From Microcaldota archaeon (lineage in GTDB: Archaea > Micrarchaeota > Micrarchaeia > Burarchaeales > JAKAKT01), in contig JAPLWU010000059.1 in the NCBI GenBank assembly GCA_026396425.1, positions 1 to 13,646 of the forward strand: 13,646 bases of DNA, written 5' to 3'. Each line of letters starts with the position of its first letter. Positions within the stretch are counted from its first letter, which is position 1. Shown one piece after another: positions 8,601 through 13,646 of the stretch. The notes under the pieces were generated by a model. The model had not been told where the DNA came from. It saw only the letters and a program-made list of their open reading frames with translations, and searched no databases. Both the position numbers and the translations under genes were made by a program.

Positions 8601-9489
8601 GGGGGAGAGGATGGGACTCGTCAGGAGGCTGGCCGGCTACTCTACGGAAGGCATGGGGCGGGCCGAAGAAGCGGGCCAAAGCCTTTCGGAGGTATACTCG
8701 GCATACTCGCTCGGTTATATGGCTAGCCTGGCCGAAACCATGAGGGGGGAGGTTCAGGGTGGCATCCAGATGGGAACGCTCAACGAAAGCGAGATAAGCG
8801 AACGGGAGAAGGCGATTGGAAGCGTTGAAGGAATACAGGATTCCCTTATTTCAAAGGCCGCCGCGTTTAAGGAAGTAAAGAAGTTCGATGAATTGAGGGA
8901 AATGAGGATACTGCCGAAAGAAGAATTTGAAAAAATGAAGATCGAGATGCGGGAAAAATCTGGAGTCGGATTGCTCCCGGACGAAGTAAGGGAAAGGCTT
9001 GCGGAATTCGAGGAAAAACAGGCGGCTGAGAAAGAGGAGTCTGGAAGAGCCAGAAGAGAAAGTATGGGGGGGATGGCATTAAGAAAAAGGGATGACGAGC
9101 GGGAGGTGAAAAGGGAGCAAACAGAGGAGAGATTAGACCGGATCGCTGAAGAAATGACGAGCCCAGACCGGCTTATGGATTTGTGCGAGAGGATTGAAAG
9201 CAGGAACTTGAGCGAGAGGCAGGCAAATGAATTGAAGCTACAGGCGGAGCTGGCCGCCGAGAAAATGATGGGAAGCGATGCCAGCGAAGAGGAAAAGATG
9301 AAGGTCCGTGAAGCAATCAGGAGAGGAAAAAACATCGTGGAAGAGATTGCCATGAACAGGACGATACGGGAAAAAATAAACAACGAAGCAAACATGCAGT
9401 TCGGGGAATACAGAAAAGTATTTGGGACTGAGGACGTGGATATGAAGGTTGACAAAAAGGCCGGAAGGAAAGACCAGGACTTCGCCTGA
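5635..9489 (+). CDS. Unrecognised 1284-aa membrane-anchored protein with cysteine-rich ectodomain and long helical tail
   Basis: Residues 1-20 are a clear signal peptide (MRMAAAVLVLLLIATPYFAQ). Residues 21-160 form a small ectodomain with eight Cys, most between about 74 and 106, and likely disulfides and glycosylation sites. Residues about 163-183 are a membrane helix (ICMPLFIVLAMLMMSMMAMG), followed by the juxtamembrane string GRSPISAFDFS. The remaining 1100 residues are probably cytoplasmic. They include a helical hairpin present twice (LNEAKAAMKDGDYDKAKSCA near 270-290 and LEEANAAFKEGRYESARHSA near 480-500), a Gly/Ala-rich module repeated at about 327-369 and 376-420, a likely beta domain at about 669-753, and coiled coil from about 770 to the end. 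No enzyme motif is visible. It is probably a scaffold or envelope protein. It ends 13 nt from the end of the convergent taw1. Confidence 0.8.
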   Translation: MRMAAAVLVLLLIATPYFAQGECPVFKVPTITELTVSRNEVSGAMEATATLSYEDKARATVRPLPLQDIWFQLCPVSNATVNASLPCPSDQRKCIPGEWNCTGGCCLVNPQIQVVKTNLDGRATALYPLMDAGVIAEYKGGDAYLPSNSTSAYTKSSLGFLNITICMPLFIVLAMLMMSMMAMGRSPISAFDFSAIKAPRAAHKSVTTIGFSAGAIVAAAKGISGAVKGKGKADEKKKNEAQKEVDKAQKEVDKGKKNGKEMSKAEGKLNEAKAAMKDGDYDKAKSCATQANSAAKASNRGTFGKIMHGIGSAGKYAAGVGARAPLNPLGAVRDLAALPAKTFAGLAAGGVSKARGKDFKEGYKQGSGAVGKAIKDPLGAVAGAAKFQAKTMVGLVTGVKGALTSGSAKKGYAKGKEGAKSAEKAIEKGGKALAKIGTLGGATKDDAKKEIKKAEASIEKAKKDGAGEEKLNGMNKKLEEANAAFKEGRYESARHSANEVVTGIARGTGGAAFDEIRGAVSPVNLLKELIGGSGYVGSKVGRAHDIGGVKLAFGSRAIRAMMSELSGMYEKKKRDELVGKIEEYQKLSGEQKIDKEKLGELGGLKGKDGLRRIEEAEGLREMQKLGVELNEAQLGKLSNSKESLATMDAINKRETRLGALASELDGKSVPISNVELKGCFAFGVSNKIRIDNGELWLEPETRVGPLGIPASFLRAIEYLNILAVIPQGLYVMKFEFGKLGMNGSTTTGIAVNADSATPGSWVSAIDNELEGQKAIRKEKENLGERQKMVEKEAGEFCEKLPGFRKIYGEISAELERIGQTKDPVKRLEMLRDFDRKSMGRLRTLTEELSGNMDDIIDERYDIEVKDVQLDLRKSSLGLIALPEKIVERAKGQKPVGNERQNADAMKLLDRLEKEESWLEKEVRDKNVGEQERQTLQERLSDVREEKKAIFTFHPLGGETADLLGEIVGKHGELRKAYENMDVERINGIEGERMGLVRRLAGYSTEGMGRAEEAGQSLSEVYSAYSLGYMASLAETMRGEVQGGIQMGTLNESEISEREKAIGSVEGIQDSLISKAAAFKEVKKFDELREMRILPKEEFEKMKIEMREKSGVGLLPDEVRERLAEFEEKQAAEKEESGRARRESMGGMALRKRDDEREVKREQTEERLDRIAEEMTSPDRLMDLCERIESRNLSERQANELKLQAELAAEKMMGSDASEEEKMKVREAIRRGKNIVEEIAMNRTIREKINNEANMQFGEYRKVFGTEDVDMKVDKKAGRKDQDFA

Positions 9490-9502
9490 AGCAGTTCATA
9501 TC

Positions 9503-10465
9503 TCATCTTTTTATCATTCTTGCTTTTTCCGCCTTTTCGTCCTTGCAGAGAAGAACCACGCGGCTCGGCTCGTGCTCATCCGCAATGACGTAGTTGGTCA
9601 GTCCGGAAAGTTTTGAAGCGAATTCGCTTATCTCATTGTGGCGCGGCATGTCGGAAAGGCAGAGGCCGCGGTCGTTGCGCGAGCCGCCCACGAACATGAA
9701 ACTCTTGACTTCCACGTAGTCGGGCTCGGCGAGTGCGATTTGTTTCGCGTAGCCCTCGGCATCGAAAAAATTGAGCGAGCGCGCGAGAGTCATTCTCAGG
9801 ACCGTGCGCGTTTTCGCAGATTTCATGAATTCGAGAGAACGCGTAAAGCGCTCCCACGCATCACTGAGACAAGGCCTGCAGATTTTTTCGTGGGTTTTCT
9901 TGTCTGGCGCGACCATTGAGAGGTAGAGCTGCGTTGGAAGCGAATGCGGGGAAAGAGTTTCGAGGGCGGAAGGAAAATTTCCATTAGAAACGAGGAAAGT
10001 GGTCATCTCCCTTTTCCCGAATTCGCTTATGAGTCCGGCCAAATACGGATAGATGGTTGGTTCTCCTGCGAGGCTTATCGCCGCATGCGCGGGCTTTTTC
10101 GATTCCTCCCATTTTTTCTTTTCTACCGAGGAATTTCCGCCGTAGCCGGAAACTATGCGTAATTGCTCCCTAAGGAAACCTTCGGCTATTTTTTCCGGCT
10201 CGTCCCATTCGTAATCCGAGGCGGGTATGCGGGTGGGCTCCGAATCGGGAATCACGCGCCAGCAGAAGAGGCAGGCCTGGGAGCAGAACTGCAGAGAGGG
10301 CGTGCACTGCAAACAGCGGTGGCTGTTTATACCGTAGAATTTGGCCTTGTAGCACTCGCGGCCGCGAACGAGCGATTCTTTCAGCCACTTGCAGGCCTTG
10401 ACTGCGGAGTGTTCGCCCACTAGGTGGTACTGCTGCCTGAGCAGGAGCGGCTGGAGCGGGTTCAT
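9503..10465 (-). CDS. taw1: tRNA 4-demethylwyosine synthase, radical SAM enzyme (Taw1 / archaeal TYW1)
   Basis: Taw1 condenses N1-methylguanosine-37 of tRNA-Phe with pyruvate carbons to form 4-demethylwyosine, the tricyclic base of the wyosine pathway. It is cytoplasmic. The radical SAM cluster motif is C61-S-Q-A-C65-L-F-C68, followed by WR. The second iron-sulfur cluster site is also present: C25 (SAVKACKW), C38 (ECYK) and C51 (SHRC), at the spacing seen in archaeal TYW1. Other family hallmarks are SLAGEPTIYPYL, FLVSNG and QLYLSMVAPDKKTHEKICRP. The 320-aa length is normal for archaeal forms, which lack the flavodoxin domain of eukaryotic TYW1. An extra Cys54 (HRCLQC) sits where I expect Met. 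It lies 28 nt after the coiled-coil membrane protein gene and may share its transcript, though an AT-rich stretch at 10484-10497 could be a separate promoter. Confidence 0.96.
   Translation of the reverse strand: MNPLQPLLLRQQYHLVGEHSAVKACKWLKESLVRGRECYKAKFYGINSHRCLQCTPSLQFCSQACLFCWRVIPDSEPTRIPASDYEWDEPEKIAEGFLREQLRIVSGYGGNSSVEKKKWEESKKPAHAAISLAGEPTIYPYLAGLISEFGKREMTTFLVSNGNFPSALETLSPHSLPTQLYLSMVAPDKKTHEKICRPCLSDAWERFTRSLEFMKSAKTRTVLRMTLARSLNFFDAEGYAKQIALAEPDYVEVKSFMFVGGSRNDRGLCLSDMPRHNEISEFASKLSGLTNYVIADEHEPSRVVLLCKDEKAEKARMIKR
9506..9538 (+). terminator. T-rich terminator for the 1284-aa gene
   Basis: Several short T-runs (CTTTTTA, GCTTTTTCC, CCTTTTCG) follow the stop codon at 9489. Archaeal termination uses such T-tracts. 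The stretch overlaps the 3' end of the convergent taw1 coding sequence, so it must serve as code on one strand and signal on the other. Confidence 0.4.
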
Positions 10466-10493
10466 GCCTTGTATTTGGCCGGTTAGTTTTTAG

Positions 10494-11960
10494 TTATTTG
10501 GTCGCCGGCTCCTCGATTTCGCCATGCGAGTTTGCCATTGCGTGGACTTCGCCTAACGTCTTAAGTCCTTCGTTTTGGAATGTTATTTTGATCGATCCAT
10601 TACATGGCATTTGTGACAGCTTTTCTGAAAGAACCATCGCTTTGCTGCGCCCCAGCTCTAGTGCCCGTATCCGCGCTCTCTCGAGGCCATCACTTTCGTA
10701 GGATTCGACAAGTTTGCTCAGTTCGGGATGGGTCATTATGGCGGCTGGGAAGAGGGCGCAGCAGTTGCATACGACGTTGGCATAAAGGCCGGATAGAGTC
10801 TCGATTATGGAAGCCTCGAGTTTTGACCTTATTGTCCCGGCATCTTTCTCGAAATTTGTGTTGAGCTCGTTCTTTTTCGATACGAGTTCGTCATTTTTGC
10901 GGTCCCTCTCGGAATTGACGGCATTTATTTGAGTCCGTCTCTCGAGATTAATTCGGTCTGTCTTGTCGTCGCGCCTCTTGCGGACGTAGTAGTTGTAAAC
11001 CTTGGAGGCGAACATAACGGCGGCGCCTCCTGCGATTACCGCAAATGCGTAAGTGGAATGCGGTATCTCCGAAAGAGGTTTAAGATGAGTTTGTATGAAA
11101 TCCGTGAGCTCGTATTTTATCACCGCAATACCTGCGGCCCCGACGCCAGCGGCAGTAAGCAAGGTAGAGATCCTTGTTAGATTGACGTTAGCCAACAGGT
11201 CTTTGTGGTGCTCTATCTCGCGCTTGATTTTGGAGGCCGTTTCATTGAGTATGCGCCTGGCATTGTCCTCGGCCTGCTGAATCTCCGAACTTATCTTCTT
11301 GTCGATGTGCGCAAGATTTTCGTCCCGCTCATGTGCTTTAATTTCGAGAGCCCTGTTCGCGTCGTTGTTGATGCTGCCTATTTTCTTTGAAGCCGCGAGT
11401 ATTTTGCCGTTTACTTCGCCAAAAAAATTCCTTGCCCTTGATTTTATTTCGAAATAGACATCCCAGAGCTCCTCCCTGTCATCGGGAGGGATGAACTCCT
11501 TCTTGCGGACGAATGCCTCCCGGAGGTTCATCATGTAGGCCCCCCTCTCATTGAAGAGCCTTTTCTTGGCCTCCACGGCTTGCTCTCGCTTTTCGCGCCA
11601 TGCGTCTATGTCCTCTTTGTTATCGCGAGGACGGCGGGCGTTTAAGCCCGAAATGAGAATGGCGTACGCTTGGGCCGTGTCAGGGCTTATCGGAAAGGTG
11701 GTTTCAAAAACAGTCGAAAGCCTGATGATTTTTGCTACAATTCCCAAATCTACCGGAACGCTTGCGGGAACTACTCCTGCGGTCGCCATGCCATTCGCAT
11801 CAATAGCTCTATCCGCGAGAGGCCATTTCGTCTTGAGGGCCCCCGCCTCACCCATGGGACTGAGAACAACTGATTTTTCATCCGCTCCCTTTCCAGAACG
11901 TACGGTTGTCGGGTATAAGCCGAACAACGTTGTTGGCTGAACTATCTGAAGGCCATGCAC
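10494..11960 (-). CDS. Unrecognised coiled-coil protein with a two-helix membrane hairpin; 5' end probably frameshifted
   Basis: The 488-residue frame has no family I recognise. From about residue 117 to 260 and 325 to 390 it is charged and coiled-coil-like. Between these lie two membrane helices, about 264-283 (ISTLLTAAGVGAAGIAVI) and 302-319 (STYAFAVIAGGAAVMFAS), joined by a short loop, so both coiled coils face the same side, probably the cytoplasm. A CNCC motif occurs at about residue 400. The only start in this frame is a GTG at 11960, without a ribosome binding site. A perfect GGAGGTGA site and a TATA box instead serve an ATG at 12087 in another frame that overlaps this one. The natural product is probably one protein of about 530 residues. 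Membrane tethering or shaping is possible, but no function can be assigned. Confidence 0.7.
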   Translation of the reverse strand: MHGLQIVQPTTLFGLYPTTVRSGKGADEKSVVLSPMGEAGALKTKWPLADRAIDANGMATAGVVPASVPVDLGIVAKIIRLSTVFETTFPISPDTAQAYAILISGLNARRPRDNKEDIDAWREKREQAVEAKKRLFNERGAYMMNLREAFVRKKEFIPPDDREELWDVYFEIKSRARNFFGEVNGKILAASKKIGSINNDANRALEIKAHERDENLAHIDKKISSEIQQAEDNARRILNETASKIKREIEHHKDLLANVNLTRISTLLTAAGVGAAGIAVIKYELTDFIQTHLKPLSEIPHSTYAFAVIAGGAAVMFASKVYNYYVRKRRDDKTDRINLERRTQINAVNSERDRKNDELVSKKNELNTNFEKDAGTIRSKLEASIIETLSGLYANVVCNCCALFPAAIMTHPELSKLVESYESDGLERARIRALELGRSKAMVLSEKLSQMPCNGSIKITFQNEGLKTLGEVHAMANSHGEIEEPATK

Positions 11961-12087
11961 CCAGCTGTCCCGGTTCTCGCCTCGCGTTTGCGCCCGAGGC
12001 AGTTGGCAAAGTCCCTTGTAGGTGTCCCTCTATAACTCTTCTCTGTGCCTGTGCCACCCTTGTCGGAGGCACCATTTCGTGGGACAT
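11878..12087 (-). other. 69-codon frame, likely the true 5' part of the downstream coiled-coil gene
   Basis: This frame starts with ATG 12087 (MSHEMVPPTRVAQAQRRVIE), has GGAGGTGA 4 nt upstream and a TATA box at the right distance. It overlaps the 488-residue frame by 83 nt. That frame has a stop just upstream, near 12030, so a one-base shift (12087 and 11960 differ by 127, that is 3n+1) anywhere between about 12028 and 11880 would join the two. It could instead be a real 69-aa protein overlapping its neighbour, which is less usual. Confidence 0.6.
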
Positions 12088-12091
12088 GCCT

Positions 12092-12100
12092 TCACCTCCC
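12092..12100 (-). promoter_or_regulatory. Strong ribosome binding site GGGAGGTGA deciding the 12087 start
   Basis: On the minus strand GGGAGGTGA ends 4 nt before the ATG at 12087. It is the best match in the window to the 3' end of archaeal 16S rRNA and argues that translation begins at 12087, not at the GTG at 11960. Confidence 0.8.
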
Positions 12101-12123
12101 CTGGAGGGTTATGGCATCTAAAG

Positions 12124-12132
12124 TATTTAAAA
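12124..12132 (-). promoter_or_regulatory. TATA box for the 12087 start
   Basis: TTTTAAATA on the minus strand predicts a transcription start near 12102. This leaves a leader of about 15 nt that just includes the ribosome binding site. The fit between box, leader and start codon supports 12087 as the start. Confidence 0.6.
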
Positions 12133-12389
12133 GTATGTCAAAGTATGACTAGACGGGAGACGAAGTCGGGTCGGCGCATTTTCCACTATCTACCCAAATT
12201 TGGGGGGGTCTTTGACGGATTAGGGAAGAAAAGCGGGGATTCGTGGCTTGGGAACGACAGCAATATTCCGGTGCCGTGGTTTTGTAGGGAGAGCCGGCAT
12301 CAGAAAGATATTTAAATTGTGGATGCCAAAAGGACTTTCCGTCGTAGTTACTGGTTTTAACTCGATGACCAAATGGAGAGGTGTTTGAG
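12133..12389. promoter_or_regulatory. Divergent intergenic region upstream of rpl7ae
   Basis: No gene or RNA gene is visible in this stretch. It contains a perfect 12-bp palindrome CCCAAATTTGGG at 12193-12204, then a G-run. A TATTTAAAT box lies at 12309-12317, with an inverted repeat GGCATC (12296-12301) / GATGCC (12322-12327) around it. The predicted rpl7ae transcript starts near 12340 with a leader of about 50 nt that ends in GGAGAGGTG at 12375-12383. Confidence 0.55.
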
Positions 12390-12878
12390 ATGGCGAAGGC
12401 ATACGTGAAATTCGAAACTCCGAAGGACGTGGCCGAGAGGGCCTACGAGGCAGTCAAGATTGCCAAGGATACCGGCAGGATTAGGAAGGGAACGAACGAG
12501 GCAACGAAGGCGATTGAGAGGGGCAACGCCCAGCTCGTCGTAATTGCCGAGGATGTCGAACCCGAGGAAGTCGTCATGCACCTCCCGGAGATATGCGAGG
12601 AGAAGAAAGCCCCGTACGTTTACGTGCCGCTCAAGCTCGACCTCGGGAAGTCCGCGGGCCTGCAGGTTCCATGCGCGGCGATTGCGATTGAGAAGGCGGG
12701 CAACTCCGCCGAGGTAATCGCCGACATATTGAAGAGGCTCGGCAGGAAGGGCAAGGCCGACGAGAAGCCGGCCGAGGGGGCAAAGCCCGAGGGCCATGAA
12801 GAGGCCCATGCGGAAAAGAAGCCCAAGAAGAAGCCGAAGAAGGCAAAGCCCGAGGGCGAGGGGAAGCCGGCAGAGTGA
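12390..12878 (+). CDS. rpl7ae: Ribosomal protein L7Ae with an extended Lys/Pro/Glu tail
   Basis: L7Ae binds kink-turn RNA. In archaea it is part of the 50S subunit, of box C/D and H/ACA guide RNPs, and of RNase P. Residues 1 to about 119 are the complete family core, with the signature GTNEATKAIERGNAQLVVIA, then EDVEPEEVVMHLPEICEE and VPLKLDLGKSAG. The total is 162 residues, whereas archaeal L7Ae is usually near 120. The extra C-terminal 40 or so residues are low complexity (KPAEGAKPEG, KKPKKKPKKAKPEGEGKPAE), resembling histone-like or eukaryotic ribosomal tails. Start ATG 12390 has GGAGAGGTG 6 nt upstream; a GTG at 12381 in frame is part of that site. It is the first gene of the rpl7ae-rps28e-rpl24e operon. 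Confidence 0.97.
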   Translation: MAKAYVKFETPKDVAERAYEAVKIAKDTGRIRKGTNEATKAIERGNAQLVVIAEDVEPEEVVMHLPEICEEKKAPYVYVPLKLDLGKSAGLQVPCAAIAIEKAGNSAEVIADILKRLGRKGKADEKPAEGAKPEGHEEAHAEKKPKKKPKKAKPEGEGKPAE

Positions 12879-12910
12879 AAGGGGCGAATGGCGGATAGAG
12901 GGATGATTTC

Positions 12911-13117
12911 ATGGTCGAACCTTCAACAGCCGAGATTGTCGAGGTGACCGGGAAAACGGGCATCTACGGCGAGATATATCAGGTCATGTGCAAGATTCTC
13001 GACGGCAAGGACAGGGGCAGGGTCATCCGCAGGAACATCAAGGGACCGGCCAGGAAGGGAGACAAGGTCATACTCCTTGAAACGGAGAGGGAAGCCAAAG
13101 TCATCAGACCCAAATAA
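12911..13117 (+). CDS. rps28e: Small ribosomal subunit protein S28e
   Basis: S28e is an archaeal/eukaryotic 30S protein with an OB fold. The 68 residues match the family in length. Recognisable parts are the start AEIVEVTGKTGIYGEIYQV, the middle GRVIRRNIKGPARKGDKVIL and the hallmark C-terminus LLETEREAK. Its ATG lies 32 nt after rpl7ae, with GAGGGATGAT as the ribosome binding site, and it is the second gene of the operon. Nothing is missing. Confidence 0.97.
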   Translation: MVEPSTAEIVEVTGKTGIYGEIYQVMCKILDGKDRGRVIRRNIKGPARKGDKVILLETEREAKVIRPK

Positions 13118-13134
13118 GCTAAAATGGTGTGTTC

Positions 13135-13371
13135 ATGAAGTGCACTTTCTGCGAGTCAGAAATATCCAAAGGGACGGGCATGATATTCGTCAAGAGGGAC
13201 GGCAGCCTAGAGTACTTCTGCTCGACCAAGTGCAGGAAGAACACGCACAAGCTCAAGAGAAACCCCCGCTACTTCAAGTGGACCGAGAAGGGCCAGAGGG
13301 TCCGCGAGAAGGAGATGAAGCTCGAGCAGACCGAGCTTGAGAAAAAGAAGGCGGGCAAGCAGGCGAAGTAA
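13135..13371 (+). CDS. rpl24e: Large ribosomal subunit protein L24e, zinc ribbon
   Basis: L24e is an archaeal/eukaryotic 50S protein. The zinc ribbon is complete: C3-x2-C6 and C29-x3-C33 (MKCTFCESEI and YFCSTKCRKN), followed by NPRYFKWTEKGQR. A Lys/Glu-rich helix forms the C-terminus; the total is 78 residues. ATG 13135 has GGTG 5 nt upstream; a GTG at 13129 in frame is less likely. It is the third and last gene of the operon, 17 nt after rps28e. In many archaea a nucleoside diphosphate kinase gene follows, but not here. Confidence 0.96.
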   Translation: MKCTFCESEISKGTGMIFVKRDGSLEYFCSTKCRKNTHKLKRNPRYFKWTEKGQRVREKEMKLEQTELEKKKAGKQAK

Positions 13372-13373
13372 GT

Positions 13374-13397
13374 CTCTATTTCTTTTTCGGATTTTTC
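13374..13397 (+). terminator. T-rich terminator of the ribosomal operon
   Basis: Directly after the rpl24e stop the plus strand has CTATTTCTTTTTCGGATTTTTC, dominated by T-tracts and without a hairpin. This is the usual form of an archaeal intrinsic terminator and closes the three-gene operon before the next promoter. Confidence 0.6.
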
Positions 13398-13408
13398 AAA
13401 CTACGGGG

Positions 13409-13416
13409 TTTAAATA
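13409..13416 (+). promoter_or_regulatory. TATA box of the last gene
   Basis: TTTAAATA predicts a start near 13440, leaving a leader of about 27 nt that contains the AGAGGGGGTG ribosome binding site at 13451-13460. A second AT-rich word at 13429-13438 would start the transcript too late to include that site. Confidence 0.55.
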
Positions 13417-13466
13417 CCACCTCGACCATAATATTTTAACTATTCTTACTAGAGGGGGTGGGAACG

Positions 13467-13646
13467 ATGCAAACGCAGATGCCTAAACAGAGAAAAGGAG
13501 TGCAAGCCGCGGGGCTTTTTTCGATACACGAAAAGAGACAAGAAATAAAACGCGAGGGGCATCATCTGATGACGGCTGGTGGAGCGGAATATGTTGTATA
13601 TTTTGAAAAGGGCAAACCAGTCGAAGTATTTGATATTGTTAGAAGT
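13467..13646 (+). CDS. Start of an unrecognised protein, 3' end outside the window
   Basis: Sixty codons are open to the right edge without a stop, starting at ATG 13467 after a good ribosome binding site (GGGGGTG, 6 nt upstream). The N-terminus is basic (MQTQMPKQRKGVQAAG), then AEYVVYFEKGKPVEVFDIV looks like a beta hairpin. There is no signal peptide. It does not resemble nucleoside diphosphate kinase, which often follows rpl24e in archaea. No function can be suggested from this fragment. It has its own promoter and is separated from the ribosomal genes by a terminator. Confidence 0.65.
   Translation, partial: MQTQMPKQRKGVQAAGLFSIHEKRQEIKREGHHLMTAGGAEYVVYFEKGKPVEVFDIVRS

Noticed and set aside
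7864..8679. 271-codon minus-strand frame opposite the 1284-aa gene
   Set aside because: It mirrors the long Glu/Lys coiled-coil code on the plus strand, which leaves the opposite strand open by composition. It has no promoter or ribosome binding site of its own.
12133..12300. tRNA or box C/D guide RNA upstream of rpl7ae
   Set aside because: No acceptor stem, T-loop or anticodon arm could be drawn, and there is no paired C box (RTGATGA) and D box (CTGA) at suitable spacing.
12361..12380. Possible kink-turn in the rpl7ae leader (CTCGATGACCAAATGGAGAG) for autoregulation by L7Ae
   Set aside because: L7Ae autoregulation through leader kink-turns is known in archaea, and CTC/GAG and CC/GG can pair with a GAT bulge and GA. 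But the second strand has only one base where the paired GA is needed, so the two sheared G-A pairs cannot form in the standard way. A motif search and a binding test would decide.

Overview
The window is archaeal. It carries an L7Ae / S28e / L24e ribosomal gene cluster and a stand-alone Taw1 (wyosine-type tRNA modification), which is the archaeal form of this enzyme. Promoters are TATA-type (TTTAAATA, TATAAATA), at least one gene looks leaderless, ribosome binding sites are of the GGAGGTGA / GGTG type, and terminators are T-runs. Nothing fixes the lineage. The long, lineage-specific membrane and coiled-coil proteins and the cysteine-rich exported protein would suit a DPANN-type archaeon, but that is an inference.

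Layout. (1) 1-754, minus strand: the 5' part of an exported, cysteine-rich protein with CTDC-type repeats; it runs off the left edge and was recovered by reading the reverse complement. (2) 755-1085: a divergent intergenic region filled with an unusual array of short GC-rich hairpins, each followed by a TATG-like word. It ends at the ribosome binding site of the next gene. (3) 1086-9489, plus strand: four consecutive genes of no family I recognise: a 209-aa helical protein, a 1106-aa multi-segment membrane protein, a 183-aa acidic helical protein, and a 1284-aa protein with a signal peptide, cysteine-rich ectodomain, one membrane anchor and a very long helical tail. The first three are coupled or nearly so; the fourth has its own leaderless promoter. 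(4) 9503-12087, minus strand, convergent: taw1, preceded 28 nt upstream by a coiled-coil protein with a two-helix membrane hairpin. The best promoter and ribosome binding site for that protein sit in a different frame, so a frameshift near its 5' end is likely. (5) 12390-13371, plus strand: rpl7ae, rps28e, rpl24e with their own promoter and T-rich terminator. (6) 13467 to the end: the start of an unidentified gene.

Interpretation. The ribosomal genes and taw1 are housekeeping. The 1086-9489 block and the CTDC protein look like envelope or cell-surface accessory functions. The hairpin array lies exactly between these two divergent surface-type transcription units, so it is the best candidate here for an undescribed regulatory or structural DNA/RNA element. 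No transposase, tRNA, rRNA or CRISPR array was seen.
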